From Amycolatopsis balhimycina FH 1894 (lineage in GTDB: Bacteria; Actinomycetota; Actinomycetes; Mycobacteriales; Pseudonocardiaceae), in contig NZ_KB913037.1 in assembly GCF_000384295.1 (NCBI RefSeq), positions 8,588,699 to 8,652,698 of the forward strand: DNA of 64,000 nucleotides, written 5' to 3'. This document shows positions 35,495 through 44,396 of this stretch, one piece after another (the stretch's first letter is position 1; every line of letters begins with the position of its first letter). Both the position numbers and the translations under genes were made by a program. The notes under the pieces are model-generated. The model saw nothing but the letters and a program-made list of their open reading frames with translations. It was not told the origin of the DNA and searched no databases.

Positions 35495-37048
35495 ATGACC
35501 GAACCGACCCATTCCCGCCGTTCCCTGCTCAAGGCCGGCCTCACCGGCGCGTCCGCTGTCGCCGCGGGCCTCGTCCTGCCGTCCACGGCCTTCGCCGCGG
35601 CCCCGCTCGTGCGCGGCGGCCGGCCCGTGCTCACCCACGGCGTCCAGTCCGGGGACGTCACGCCCGGCTCGGCGATCGTCTGGTCCCGGGCGGACCGGCC
35701 GTCGCGGCTGGTCGTCGAGATCGCGCGGGACCCGTCGTTCCGGCACGCCCGCCGGGTGCCCGGCCCGCTGGTGGGCCCGGACAGCGGCGGCACCGGCAGC
35801 GTGCGCGTCGCCGCCCTGCAGCCCGGCACCGAATACCACTACCGCGTCACCGCCGAAGCACTCGACGGCCGCACCACGAGCGAACCGCTGACCGGCCGGT
35901 TCGCCACCGCGCCGGTCGGCCGCCGCGACACCCGGATCCTGTGGTCGGGCGACGTCGCCGGCCAGAACTGGGGCATCAACCCCGCACTGGGCGGCATGAC
36001 GATCTTCTCCGCGATGGCCGCCCGCTGCCCGGACCTGTTCCTGCACAGCGGGGACACCGTGTACTCCGACGGCCCCCTGACCGAAAGCGTCACCCTGCCC
36101 GGCGGCCGGACCTGGCACAACGTCGTCACGCCGGAGAAGTCGAAGGTCGCCGAGACCCTCGACGAGTTCCGCGGCCAGCACGCCTACAACCGGCTCGACG
36201 GGAACTTCAAGCGCTTCGCCGCGCAGGTCCCCGTCTACGCCCAATGGGATGACCACGAAGTCCTGAACAACTGGTACCCGGGCAAGATCCTCGACAACCC
36301 GGCCTACACCGAAAAGCGCGTCGATGTCCTCGCGCCGCGGGCGTACCAGGCGTTCCACGAGTGGCACCCGATCGACTCCCGCCAGGCCGTCGACGGCCGC
36401 GTCTACCGCAGCTTCCGCTACGGCTCGCGGGCCGAGATCTTCGTGCTGGACATGCGGACCTACCGCAACGCCAACACCGCGGACCAGACCAAGCCGGGGT
36501 ACATCCTCGGCGACGCGCAGGCCCGCTGGCTGGCCGACGCGCTCGGCCGCAGCACCGCGACGTGGAAGATCGTCCAGGCCGACATGCCGCTGGGCCTGGT
36601 CGTCCCGGACGGCACCGCGATCGAAGCGGTGGCGAACAACCTGCCGGGCGCACCAGGTGGCCGCGAGACCGAGCTGGCCTGGGTGCTGCGGGAGATCCAG
36701 CGGCGCCGGGTGCGCAACGTCGTCTGGCTGACCGCGGACGTCCACTACACGGCGGCGCACCACTACTCACCCGACCGGGCGGCTTTCCAGGACTTCGACC
36801 CGTTCTGGGAGTTCGTGTCCGGGCCGCTGAACGCCGGCGCGTTCGGTCCCAACCAGCTCGACCCGACGTTCGGCCCCGAAGCGGTGTTCGTGCACGCCCC
36901 GCCGGCGGCGAACACGTCCCCGATCGACGGCTTCCAGCACTTCGGCGAGCTGAACATCGACGGCGCGACCGGCGACCTGACGGTGGACCTGCGCGACGCC
37001 ACCGGTGCGTCGCTGTGGTCGAAGAAGCTGCACCCGCAGGGCCGCTGA
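35495..37048 (+). CDS. phoD: Alkaline phosphatase D (PhoD) family, Tat-exported
   Basis: The 517-residue protein has a twin-arginine signal (SRRSLLKAGLTGASAVAAGL). The N-terminal Fn3-like PhoD_N domain is at about 40-140. The metallophosphatase domain follows with LWSGDVAGQNW, LHSGDTVYSD, QWDDHEVLNNW and LTADVHYTAAHHY, which supply the Fe/Ca ligands. It hydrolyses phosphomonoesters or diesters outside the membrane, typically under phosphate limitation. No PHO box was identified. It is divergent from the acylase gene with 124 bp between them. Length is normal. Confidence 0.92.
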   Translation: MTEPTHSRRSLLKAGLTGASAVAAGLVLPSTAFAAAPLVRGGRPVLTHGVQSGDVTPGSAIVWSRADRPSRLVVEIARDPSFRHARRVPGPLVGPDSGGTGSVRVAALQPGTEYHYRVTAEALDGRTTSEPLTGRFATAPVGRRDTRILWSGDVAGQNWGINPALGGMTIFSAMAARCPDLFLHSGDTVYSDGPLTESVTLPGGRTWHNVVTPEKSKVAETLDEFRGQHAYNRLDGNFKRFAAQVPVYAQWDDHEVLNNWYPGKILDNPAYTEKRVDVLAPRAYQAFHEWHPIDSRQAVDGRVYRSFRYGSRAEIFVLDMRTYRNANTADQTKPGYILGDAQARWLADALGRSTATWKIVQADMPLGLVVPDGTAIEAVANNLPGAPGGRETELAWVLREIQRRRVRNVVWLTADVHYTAAHHYSPDRAAFQDFDPFWEFVSGPLNAGAFGPNQLDPTFGPEAVFVHAPPAANTSPIDGFQHFGELNIDGATGDLTVDLRDATGASLWSKKLHPQGR

Positions 37049-37114
37049 GCAGGGTCGGCTACGCTCACGCGCACCGACACAACGACACAAACCGCACCAA
37101 GGAGAAACACCGTC

Positions 37115-37525
37115 GTGACTGAACGCACGCTGATCCTCGTCAAGCCCGATGGCGTCGCGCGCGGCCTCGTCGGCGAGGTCCTCTCGCGGATCGAGCGCAA
37201 GGGCCTGAAGCTCGCCGCCCTCGAGCTGCGGACCGTTCCGCAGGCACTGGCCGAGGAGCACTACGCCGAGCACAAGGAGCGTTCGTTCTTCGGCGACCTG
37301 CTGGAGTTCATCACTTCGGGCCCGCTCGTCGCCATCGCCGTGGAGGGGCCGCGCGCGATCGCCGCGTTCCGCCAGCTCGCCGGCGGTACCGACCCGGTCG
37401 AGAAGGCCACCCCGGGCACCATCCGCGGCGACTTCGCGCTGGAGACCCAGTACAACCTGGTGCACGGTTCGGACTCACCGGAGTCGGCCGAGCGCGAGCT
37501 GAAGCTCTGGTTCCCCGACCTGTGA
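37115..37525 (+). CDS. ndk: Nucleoside diphosphate kinase
   Basis: The 136-residue enzyme balances NTP and dNTP pools through a phosphohistidine. The family signature with the active His is [15 protein letters not shown] (His about residue 116). The start [20 protein letters not shown] is canonical; GTG 37115 has AAGGAG nine bases upstream. Length is normal. A TTCG-capped hairpin lies six bases after the stop. In M. tuberculosis ndk sits between DUF4233 and rne, as here apart from the inserted genes. Confidence 0.98.
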   Translation: MTERTLILVKPDGVARGLVGEVLSRIERKGLKLAALELRTVPQALAEEHYAEHKERSFFGDLLEFITSGPLVAIAVEGPRAIAAFRQLAGGTDPVEKATPGTIRGDFALETQYNLVHGSDSPESAERELKLWFPDL

Positions 37526-37531
37526 CCGGCG

Positions 37532-37557
37532 CCGGGGCCACGTTCGCGTGGCCCCGG
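37532..37557 (+). terminator. TTCG-tetraloop terminator after ndk
   Basis: A perfect 11-bp stem CCGGGGCCACG / CGTGGCCCCGG closed by the very stable TTCG loop lies at 37532-37557, directly after the ndk stop and 20 bp before the next start codon. Confidence 0.8.
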
Positions 37558-37577
37558 TTCCTCCTTCCGGAGCACCC

Positions 37578-38291
37578 ATGACGACGATGCCGTTCCCGGC
37601 CCGCGACTACCTTCCCGTGCTGCGGGAGCTGACGGGTGCGTTCGCCGGGCAGCTGCGCGCGGCCGACCCGGCCGCGGCGGTGCCCGACTGCGCCGGCTGG
37701 ACCGTCACCGATCTCGGGACGCACCTCGGCAACGTGCACCGCTGGGCCGCCACGGTCGTCCGGACCGGGGACGCGCAGCCACAGAACTTCGGCGCCGACG
37801 TCGGCGCCGACCTGGCGTCGTGGTACGCCGAAAGCGCGCGGCTGCTGCTCGACGCGCTCGACGCCGCGGACCCGGAAGACCCGTGCTGGCACTTCGGCGG
37901 CACTCCGAAGACGAAGTCCTTCTGGTTCCGCCGCCAGGTCCACGAAACCGCCGTCCACCTCGCCGACTCGGGCAGCGACCACGTGCTCGACCCGGCCGTG
38001 GCCGCGGACGGCGTCGACGAGGTGCTCGGTGTCCTCATGCCGCGGGTGGCCCGGTGGCACCCCGTACCCGAGCTCCCGCATCCGGTTTCCTTGCGGGCCA
38101 CCGACACCGGCGACGTCTGGACCGTCCACCCCGGCGAGCCGCCCGCGCTCGGTCCGGCCGCGGACGGCGCCGCGACGGTCGAGGCGCCCGCCCGGGCACT
38201 GCTGCTGCGGCTGTGGAAGCGCACCGGGCCTTCCCCCCACACCGCCGGCGCCGCCGCCGCCGCGTTCCTCGCCACGCCCCTGACGCCCTGA
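37578..38291 (+). CDS. Mycothiol-dependent maleylpyruvate-isomerase-type (DinB-fold) protein
   Basis: This 237-residue protein belongs to the actinobacterial TIGR03083/DinB-like group. The N-terminal four-helix bundle has DCAGWTVTDLGTHLGNVHRW, and the metal-binding motif RRQVHETAVHLAD supplies further histidines, making the usual three-His site. The C-terminal part has the SCP2-like alpha/beta tail typical of this group (AARALLLRLWKR-like). Members act as mycothiol-dependent isomerases or transferases or are uncharacterised; the substrate here is unknown. It starts at ATG 37578, 20 bp after the ndk hairpin. Confidence 0.85.
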   Translation: MTTMPFPARDYLPVLRELTGAFAGQLRAADPAAAVPDCAGWTVTDLGTHLGNVHRWAATVVRTGDAQPQNFGADVGADLASWYAESARLLLDALDAADPEDPCWHFGGTPKTKSFWFRRQVHETAVHLADSGSDHVLDPAVAADGVDEVLGVLMPRVARWHPVPELPHPVSLRATDTGDVWTVHPGEPPALGPAADGAATVEAPARALLLRLWKRTGPSPHTAGAAAAAFLATPLTP

Positions 38292-38396
38292 TGGTGTTCT
38301 AGACCATTCAGGCGGCGTTCACCGGGAAGCCTTCCCCCGGCCGTGCCACTGCGCTGTGCTGGTCGGGCTCACTCTCACTCGATACTGGGGTACCTG

Positions 38397-41300
38397 GTGA
38401 AGAAGTCACGCATCGCGCTGCCGTTCGTCGCCTTGTTCGCGACGGCGTTCGTCGCCCCCGCCCACGCCGACCCCCTGGCCGCGCCGCTCGGCACGCCACC
38501 GGTCGAGGCCGCGCCCCCCGCGTCGTCGGCCCACGAAGGCCCGGCCGCCTTCGCGGCCGCCGACTCCGACGACGGGCTCGTCACCGGCACTGCGACCACC
38601 GAAGTCGCGCCTGGGCTGAACCTCACCCAGTTCGACCGGTTCGACCCGGCCGGCTGGATCCGCGGCGACACCCTCGCCGTCGACCTGGGCAGCAAGGTGC
38701 TCAAGCCGGCGTATCTGAGCCCCGGCACGGTCTCCGCGCGCACGCCGCTCTCCCAGCAGATCGCCCGGGCGGGCGCGGTGGCCGGCGTCAACGGCGACTT
38801 CTTCGACATCAGCGCCACCGGCGCGCCGATCGGCGTCGGCATCGACCGCGGGCAGCTGCAGACCGCCCCCGCGGCCGGCCACAACCTCACCGCGTCGATC
38901 ACCGACGCGGGCAAGGCCCGGCTGGCTTCGGTGTTCCTCGAAGCGAGCGTGACGCTGCCCGGCGGCACCGTGCAGGCGACCAACTTCAACAGTCCCGTCC
39001 TCGATGCGGACGCGATCGGCGTCTACACGCCGTTGTGGGGCGCCTCGGCTCGGCGGTCTTCGGTGGCCGGCGCGTCCCGCGTGCTCGAAGCGGAGCTGCG
39101 CGACGGCGTCGTCACGCAGGTCCGCACCGCGCCCGCGGACGGCCCGATCGCGGCGGGGACGACGGTGCTGCTGGCCCGCGAAGCCGGGGCGGACGCACTG
39201 GCCGCGCTCAAGCCGGGCGACCCGGTCGGCGTCACCTACGCGCCGCGCACGGACGCCGGGAAGATCGCGGTCGCGGTGGGCGGCAACGAAGTCCTGCTCC
39301 GCGACGGCGTCGTGCAGCCGGTCGACGACGTGGCCATGCACCCGCGCACGGCGGTCGGCTTCTCCGCCGACGGGACGAAACTGTGGCTGGCCACTGTGGA
39401 CGGACGTCAGTCCGACAGCCGCGGGATGACCGAGCTGGAGCTGGCGCGCCACCTGAAGAGCCTCGGTGCCGACGACGCGATCAACCTCGACGGCGGCGGG
39501 TCGTCGACGCTCCTGGCGCGCAACGAGGGCGAAGCCGCGCCGAGCGTCCGGAACTCGCCGTCCGATGGCGGGGAACGCCTGGTGCCCAACGGAATCGGGT
39601 TCACGACCGTGCCCGGCAGCGGCAAGCTCACCGGCTTCGCGCCGGCGCCCGCGGTGACGGCGGACGGCGCGGACCGCGTGCTCTCCGGCCTGACCCGGCA
39701 CCTGGTCGCCGACGGCCACGACGAGACGGGCGCCGCGGTCGCCGCCGACCCGCGCTGGAGCACGTCGGATCTCCGGCGGGCGACCGTGACGCACGGAGTC
39801 GTCACGGGCCACGGCGCGGGCGGTGTCGACGTCGTCGCGCGCTCGGGCCGGGCGTCCTGGAAGACGGCGCTTTCGGTGCTGGGCGAGCCGGTCCGGCTCG
39901 GCACGAGCACCGAGCAGGTCGCGTTGTCGGCCGCGGGCGCCGGGAGCACGTTCGAGGTCTACGGCTACGACGCCGACGGCTACGGCACCTGGCTCGAGCC
40001 CGACGACGTCAAGCTGGACTACGACCACTCGGTCGCGCGGATCGAGCCGTCGGGCGACGGGTTCGCGGTGACCGCGCTGACCTCCTCCGGCGCGACCACG
40101 ATCACCGCGACGGCCGCGGGCTTGACCACGCACCTGGCCGCGTCCGTCGGCACCGTCGCGCAGGTGGCGTCTCCTTTGGACGGTCCGGCGGGCTGGACGG
40201 CGACGGTGTTCCCGGCGGTCGTCGGCGCGGCGCTGTCGGCGGCACCCGGGCGCGACGGCGGTGCCGGTCTGGCGCTGGACTACCGGCTGACCGGCACGAC
40301 GGCCACGCGCGCCGCGTACGTGACGCCGTCTTCGCCGCTTCCGGTACCGGCCGGGACGCAGAAGATCGGGCTGTGGGTGAACGGCGACGGCAAGGGCGCG
40401 TGGCTGCGGGCCGAACTGCGCGACGCCGCGAACGTGGCGTCCATTGTGGACCTTTCGTTGAGCGTCGGCTGGACGGGCTGGCGGTACGTCACCGCCGCCG
40501 TGCCCGCGGGCCTGCCCGCCGGCCAGCGGCTGGCGCGGTTCTACGCCGTCGAAAACGTGCCGGACCAGCAGTACGAGGGCCGGCTGGTGTTCGACGACCT
40601 GACGTTCGAGGTGGCGCCGGCGACGGCCGTGCCCGCCGACCCGGCCCCGCACGACCCGGCGCTGGTCACGGACGGCTTCTTGGCCGGTGGTCTGCGCGTC
40701 GCGGTCGTCAGTGACGCGCAGTTCACCGCGGACGACCCGGCCGGGCCGCTGGTCGCCCAGGCCCGGCGGGCGCTGCGCGAAGCCGTCGCGGCGAAACCGG
40801 ACCTGGTGCTGATCAACGGCGATTTCGTCGACCGCGGCACGGCACCCGACTTCGCGCTGGCCCGGCAGGTGCTCGCGGACGAGCTGGACGGCAAGGTGCC
40901 CTGGTACTACCTGCCGGGCAACCACGAGGCGGAGGCCGGCAACGGCCTCTCGAACTTCCAGGCCGTCTTCGGCGTCACGCATCGGGTCGTCGACGTCCAC
41001 GGCATCCGGCTGGTGCTGCTGGACTCCTCACGCGGCTCGCTGCGGGCGGGCGGGTTCGACCAGGTCCGGATGCTGCGCTCGGCGCTCGACTCGGCGGCGG
41101 CCGATCGGTCCGTGCGCGGGGTCGTCGTCGCCATGCACCACCCGGTGAAGGATCCCGGCCCGACCGGGAACTCCCAGCTCGGCGACCGGAAGGAGGCCGC
41201 GTTGCTGACCCGCTGGCTGACCGGGTTCGAGCAGGCGTCCGGCAAGCCGGCCGCCGCCGTCGCCTCGCACGCGGGCGTGTTCTCGCTGTCCCGGGTCGAC

Positions 41301-41735
41301 GGGGTGCCCTACCTGGTCAACGGCAACTCGGGCAAGACTCCCGCGGCCGCCCCGGGCGACGGCGGCTTCGTCGGCTGGACGCTGCTGCGCGTGGACCCGG
41401 CCGACCGCGCGCAGCCGGTGCGGTTCGAGACGCGGCCGAACGTCGACGCGCTGTCCCTGACCGGGCCGTCCGAGCTGGCGCCCGGTGCTCGCGCCGACGT
41501 CCGCGCGACGGTCCGGCAGGGGATTCGCGACGTGCCGGTGGCGTACCCGGTGAGCGCGGACTGGACGGGCGGCTGGGGCACGCACATCGCCGGCGCCTGG
41601 CCACCGGCCCCGTGGGACGTCGCGTCGTTCGACCCGGCGTCGGGAGTGCTGACGGCGCTGAAACCGGGCGTCGCCCGGCTGTCGGTGACGGTCAACGGGG
41701 TGACGCGGACGCTGGTCGTGACCGTCGGCGGCTGA
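38397..41735 (+). CDS. Secreted phosphodiester glycosidase (NAGPA-like) fused to calcineurin-like phosphoesterase
   Basis: This large 1112-residue exported protein starts at GTG 38397 (KKSRIALPFVALFATAFVAP, cut after AHA); GGGG precedes it. Residues about 100-410 are a NAGPA-type domain (VAGVNGDFFDISATGAPIGV and INLDGGGSSTLLAR), which cleaves sugar-phosphodiester links. The middle has Ig-like/BIG repeats and a carbohydrate-binding-like beta region. Residues about 755-1000 form a calcineurin-like phosphoesterase: VVSDAQFTAD, LVLINGDFVDRG, YYLPGNHEAE and VVVAMHHPV. A last Ig-like domain ends the protein. The pair of activities suggests stepwise breakdown of a phosphodiester-linked glycopolymer or glycolipid outside the cell; the substrate is inference. 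Confidence 0.88.
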   Translation: MKKSRIALPFVALFATAFVAPAHADPLAAPLGTPPVEAAPPASSAHEGPAAFAAADSDDGLVTGTATTEVAPGLNLTQFDRFDPAGWIRGDTLAVDLGSKVLKPAYLSPGTVSARTPLSQQIARAGAVAGVNGDFFDISATGAPIGVGIDRGQLQTAPAAGHNLTASITDAGKARLASVFLEASVTLPGGTVQATNFNSPVLDADAIGVYTPLWGASARRSSVAGASRVLEAELRDGVVTQVRTAPADGPIAAGTTVLLAREAGADALAALKPGDPVGVTYAPRTDAGKIAVAVGGNEVLLRDGVVQPVDDVAMHPRTAVGFSADGTKLWLATVDGRQSDSRGMTELELARHLKSLGADDAINLDGGGSSTLLARNEGEAAPSVRNSPSDGGERLVPNGIGFTTVPGSGKLTGFAPAPAVTADGADRVLSGLTRHLVADGHDETGAAVAADPRWSTSDLRRATVTHGVVTGHGAGGVDVVARSGRASWKTALSVLGEPVRLGTSTEQVALSAAGAGSTFEVYGYDADGYGTWLEPDDVKLDYDHSVARIEPSGDGFAVTALTSSGATTITATAAGLTTHLAASVGTVAQVASPLDGPAGWTATVFPAVVGAALSAAPGRDGGAGLALDYRLTGTTATRAAYVTPSSPLPVPAGTQKIGLWVNGDGKGAWLRAELRDAANVASIVDLSLSVGWTGWRYVTAAVPAGLPAGQRLARFYAVENVPDQQYEGRLVFDDLTFEVAPATAVPADPAPHDPALVTDGFLAGGLRVAVVSDAQFTADDPAGPLVAQARRALREAVAAKPDLVLINGDFVDRGTAPDFALARQVLADELDGKVPWYYLPGNHEAEAGNGLSNFQAVFGVTHRVVDVHGIRLVLLDSSRGSLRAGGFDQVRMLRSALDSAAADRSVRGVVVAMHHPVKDPGPTGNSQLGDRKEAALLTRWLTGFEQASGKPAAAVASHAGVFSLSRVDGVPYLVNGNSGKTPAAAPGDGGFVGWTLLRVDPADRAQPVRFETRPNVDALSLTGPSELAPGARADVRATVRQGIRDVPVAYPVSADWTGGWGTHIAGAWPPAPWDVASFDPASGVLTALKPGVARLSVTVNGVTRTLVVTVGG

Positions 41736-41801
41736 CGGATACGCCGTCTCCCGGAGTGCCGTGGCGGCTAATCCGTTCGGTTTTTGTCGGTGGTGGGTCC
41801 T

Positions 41802-42758
41802 ATGGTGCGAAGCGTGGACGAATCGGAGGAGCGGGAACCGGCACTGGTGCAGGCCAAGGCACTCGTGAAGCGCTTCGGCGAGTTCGAGGCCGTGCGCGGG
41901 ATCGACGTCGAGGTGCGGCGCGGGGAGTCGTTCGGCTTCCTGGGGCCGAACGGCGCCGGGAAGTCGTCGACCATGCGGATGATCGCGTGCGTGTCGCCGC
42001 GGACCGACGGCGACCTCCGCGTGCTCGGCCTCGACCCCGACGTCGCCGGGCCGCGGATCCGCGCCCGGCTCGGCGTGGTGCCGCAGCAGGACAACCTGGA
42101 CGTCGAGCTGACCGTGCGGGAGAACCTGCAGATCTACGCCCGGTACTTCGGGCTGTCGCGGGCGGCGGCCCGGCGCAAGGCCGCGGAGCTGCTGGAGTTC
42201 GCCCAGCTGGGTGACCGGGCCGAGGACAAGGTCGACCCGCTCTCGGGCGGCATGAAACGGCGGCTGACCATCGCGCGCTCGCTGGTCAACGACCCGGAGC
42301 TGCTGCTGCTCGACGAGCCGACGACCGGGCTCGACCCGCAGGCCCGGCACCTGCTGTGGGACCGGCTGTTCCGGCTCAAGGCCCAGGGCACGACGCTGAT
42401 CGTCACGACGCACTACATGGACGAGGCCGAGCAGCTGTGCGACCGGCTGGTGGTGATGGACAACGGCCGGATCGCCGCGGAGGGCTCGCCGGCCGAGCTG
42501 ATCAGGCGGTACTCCACGCGCGAGGTCGTCGAGCTGCGGTTCGCGTCGGGGGAGCAGGTTTCCGCGGCCCGGCAGGTGGAGGGGCTCGCGGAGCGGGTCG
42601 AGGTGCTGCCGGACCGGGTGCTGCTCTACAGCGACGACGGCGAGGACACCCTGGAGCGCGCGCATTCCCGCGGCGTGCGGCCGCTGTCGAGCCTGGTGCG
42701 CCGGAGCTCGCTGGAGGACGTCTTCCTCCGGCTCACGGGCCGGACGCTGGTGGAGTGA
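41802..42758 (+). CDS. ABC transporter ATPase (NodI/DrrA type)
   Basis: The 318-residue ATPase has Walker A GPNGAGKSS, Q-loop VVPQQDNLD, signature LSGGMKRRL, Walker B LLLLDEPTTGLDP, the H-loop His in TTHYMDEAE, and a C-terminal accessory domain ending in SSLEDVFLRLTGR. It would power the two permeases that follow. The start may be ATG 41802 or GTG 41814; both give the same domain. It overlaps the first permease by one base (TGATG). Confidence 0.95.
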   Translation: MVRSVDESEEREPALVQAKALVKRFGEFEAVRGIDVEVRRGESFGFLGPNGAGKSSTMRMIACVSPRTDGDLRVLGLDPDVAGPRIRARLGVVPQQDNLDVELTVRENLQIYARYFGLSRAAARRKAAELLEFAQLGDRAEDKVDPLSGGMKRRLTIARSLVNDPELLLLDEPTTGLDPQARHLLWDRLFRLKAQGTTLIVTTHYMDEAEQLCDRLVVMDNGRIAAEGSPAELIRRYSTREVVELRFASGEQVSAARQVEGLAERVEVLPDRVLLYSDDGEDTLERAHSRGVRPLSSLVRRSSLEDVFLRLTGRTLVE

Positions 42759-43564
42759 TGAGCACCGTCGAATCCACCGGCCGCGTGGTCGGCAAGTGGC
42801 AGGGCGCCTGGCTGCGCGTCGAGGGGCACTGGACCTGGTACCGCAGGCACTGGCTGTCCACCTTGTACTCCACCGGGCTGCAACCGGTGCTCTTCCTCGC
42901 CGCGATGGGGCTGGGCTTCGGCTCGCAGGTGCGGCCGGGCGCGGTCACCGGCGGCCTGTCCTACCTGCAGTACATCGCGCCCGCGCTGCTCGCCGCCGGT
43001 GCCGCGCAGCAGGCGGTCGGCGAGTCCAGCTACCCGGTGCTGTCCGGGTTCAAGTGGCAGAAGGACTACCTGGCGGTCACGGCCACGCCGGTGTCGCCGG
43101 GCCAGGTCTTCGGCGGTCACCTGATCTGGTCGGCGCTGCGGCTGACGCTGGCGGGCGCGATCTACGCGCTGGTCGCGCTCTTCTTCGGCGCCTGGACCGG
43201 GCCGGGGGTCCTGCTGGTGATCCTCGCGGGCACGGTCACCGGGCTCGCCTGCACCACGCCGATGGCCGCGCTGGCGGCGCGCACCTTCGACGAGGGCCAG
43301 CGGTTCGGGCTGATCTTCCGCTTCGTCGTGATGCCGATGACGTTGTTCTCGGGCACGTTCTTCCCGATCTCCCAGCTGCCGGGCGCGATCCGGTGGCTGG
43401 CCTGGCTCTCCCCGCTGTGGCACGGCACGCAGCTGGCCCGCGGCGTCAGCGTCGGCGGGGTCGGCGGCTGGGCGATGCTCGGCCACTTCGCGGTGCTCGC
43501 GGCGTTGTTCGCGGCCGGGTGGGCGCTGGCGCACCGGGCCTTCTACCGGAGGCTGGTGGTCTGA
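42758..43564 (+). CDS. ABC-2 type permease, first subunit
   Basis: The 268-residue membrane protein has six hydrophobic segments and the ABC-2/NodJ layout (STGLQPVLFLAAMGLGFG, YIAPALLAAGAAQQAVGESS, LFSGTFFPISQLPGAIRWL). The last phrase is the conserved FSGTFFP region before the sixth helix. It starts at ATG 42758, sharing a base with the ATPase stop; the next permease starts immediately after its stop. The three genes form a NodIJ/Drr-like exporter of unknown cargo. Confidence 0.93.
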   Translation: MSTVESTGRVVGKWQGAWLRVEGHWTWYRRHWLSTLYSTGLQPVLFLAAMGLGFGSQVRPGAVTGGLSYLQYIAPALLAAGAAQQAVGESSYPVLSGFKWQKDYLAVTATPVSPGQVFGGHLIWSALRLTLAGAIYALVALFFGAWTGPGVLLVILAGTVTGLACTTPMAALAARTFDEGQRFGLIFRFVVMPMTLFSGTFFPISQLPGAIRWLAWLSPLWHGTQLARGVSVGGVGGWAMLGHFAVLAALFAAGWALAHRAFYRRLVV

Positions 43565-44386
43565 ATGACGGCCGTCGAGGCCCGTGCCGGGCTGCTGCTG
43601 CGGATCCTCCCACCCGGGCTGTACGCGGGCCGGGCGCGCATGCTCGTCGAGCGCTCGGTCATGGTCTACCGCGGCAGCTGGCTGATCTTCCTGTCCGGTG
43701 CGGTCGAGCCGTTCCTCTACCTGATGGCGTTCCAGCTCGGGTTCGGCAGGCTGGTCACCGAGGTGGCCGGGCCCGGCGGGCACCCGATGAGCTACGTCGC
43801 GTTCGTGGCGCCGGCGCTGCTGGCGACGTCGGCGATGAACGGCGCCGTGTTCGAGTCGACGTACAACCTGTTCTTCAAGCTGCGCTACGCGAAGACGTAC
43901 GACGCGATGCTGGCGACGCCGATCGGCCCGCTGGACGTGGCGCTCGGCGAGCTCGGCTGGGCGATGACCCGCGGCGGCATCTACGCCGTGGCGTTCCTGG
44001 CCATCGCCGCGGCGATGGGGCTGGTCGCCTCGTGGTGGGCGCTGCTGATGGTCCCGGCGGCCCTGCTGATCGGGCTGGCCTTCTCGGCGATCGGCATGGC
44101 GCTGGTGACGTTCCTGAAGTCGACCTCCCAGTTCGACTACATCCAGCTGGGCCTGACCCCGATGTTCCTGTTCGCGACGACGTTCTTCCCGCTGTCGGTG
44201 TACCCGGAGCCGCTGCAGTGGGTGGTCCGCTGCCTCCCGCTCTACCACGGGATCGAGCTGATGCGCGGCCTGGCGACGGGCCTGCTGTCCGGCGGCATGC
44301 TGGTCAACCTGGGCTACCTGATCGTCCTGGGCGCGGTGGGCCTGTGGGCCTCGACGCGCCGGATCGCGAAGCTGCTCCTGACGTGA
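43565..44386 (+). CDS. ABC-2 type permease, second subunit
   Basis: This 273-residue paralogue of the preceding permease (VYRGSWLIFLSGAVEPFLYL, FVAPALLATSAMNGAVFEST, FLFATTFFPLSVYPEPLQWV) has the same six-helix pattern. ATG 43565 directly abuts the previous stop. Two different permeases with one ATPase suggest a heterodimeric channel. It ends 10 bp from the convergent protease gene. Confidence 0.93.
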   Translation: MTAVEARAGLLLRILPPGLYAGRARMLVERSVMVYRGSWLIFLSGAVEPFLYLMAFQLGFGRLVTEVAGPGGHPMSYVAFVAPALLATSAMNGAVFESTYNLFFKLRYAKTYDAMLATPIGPLDVALGELGWAMTRGGIYAVAFLAIAAAMGLVASWWALLMVPAALLIGLAFSAIGMALVTFLKSTSQFDYIQLGLTPMFLFATTFFPLSVYPEPLQWVVRCLPLYHGIELMRGLATGLLSGGMLVNLGYLIVLGAVGLWASTRRIAKLLLT

Positions 44387-44396
44387 CGCCGGGAGG

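Noticed and set aside
38291..38307. ATGGT/ACCAT inverted repeat before the glycosidase gene
   Set aside because: Only five base pairs; too short to separate from chance.
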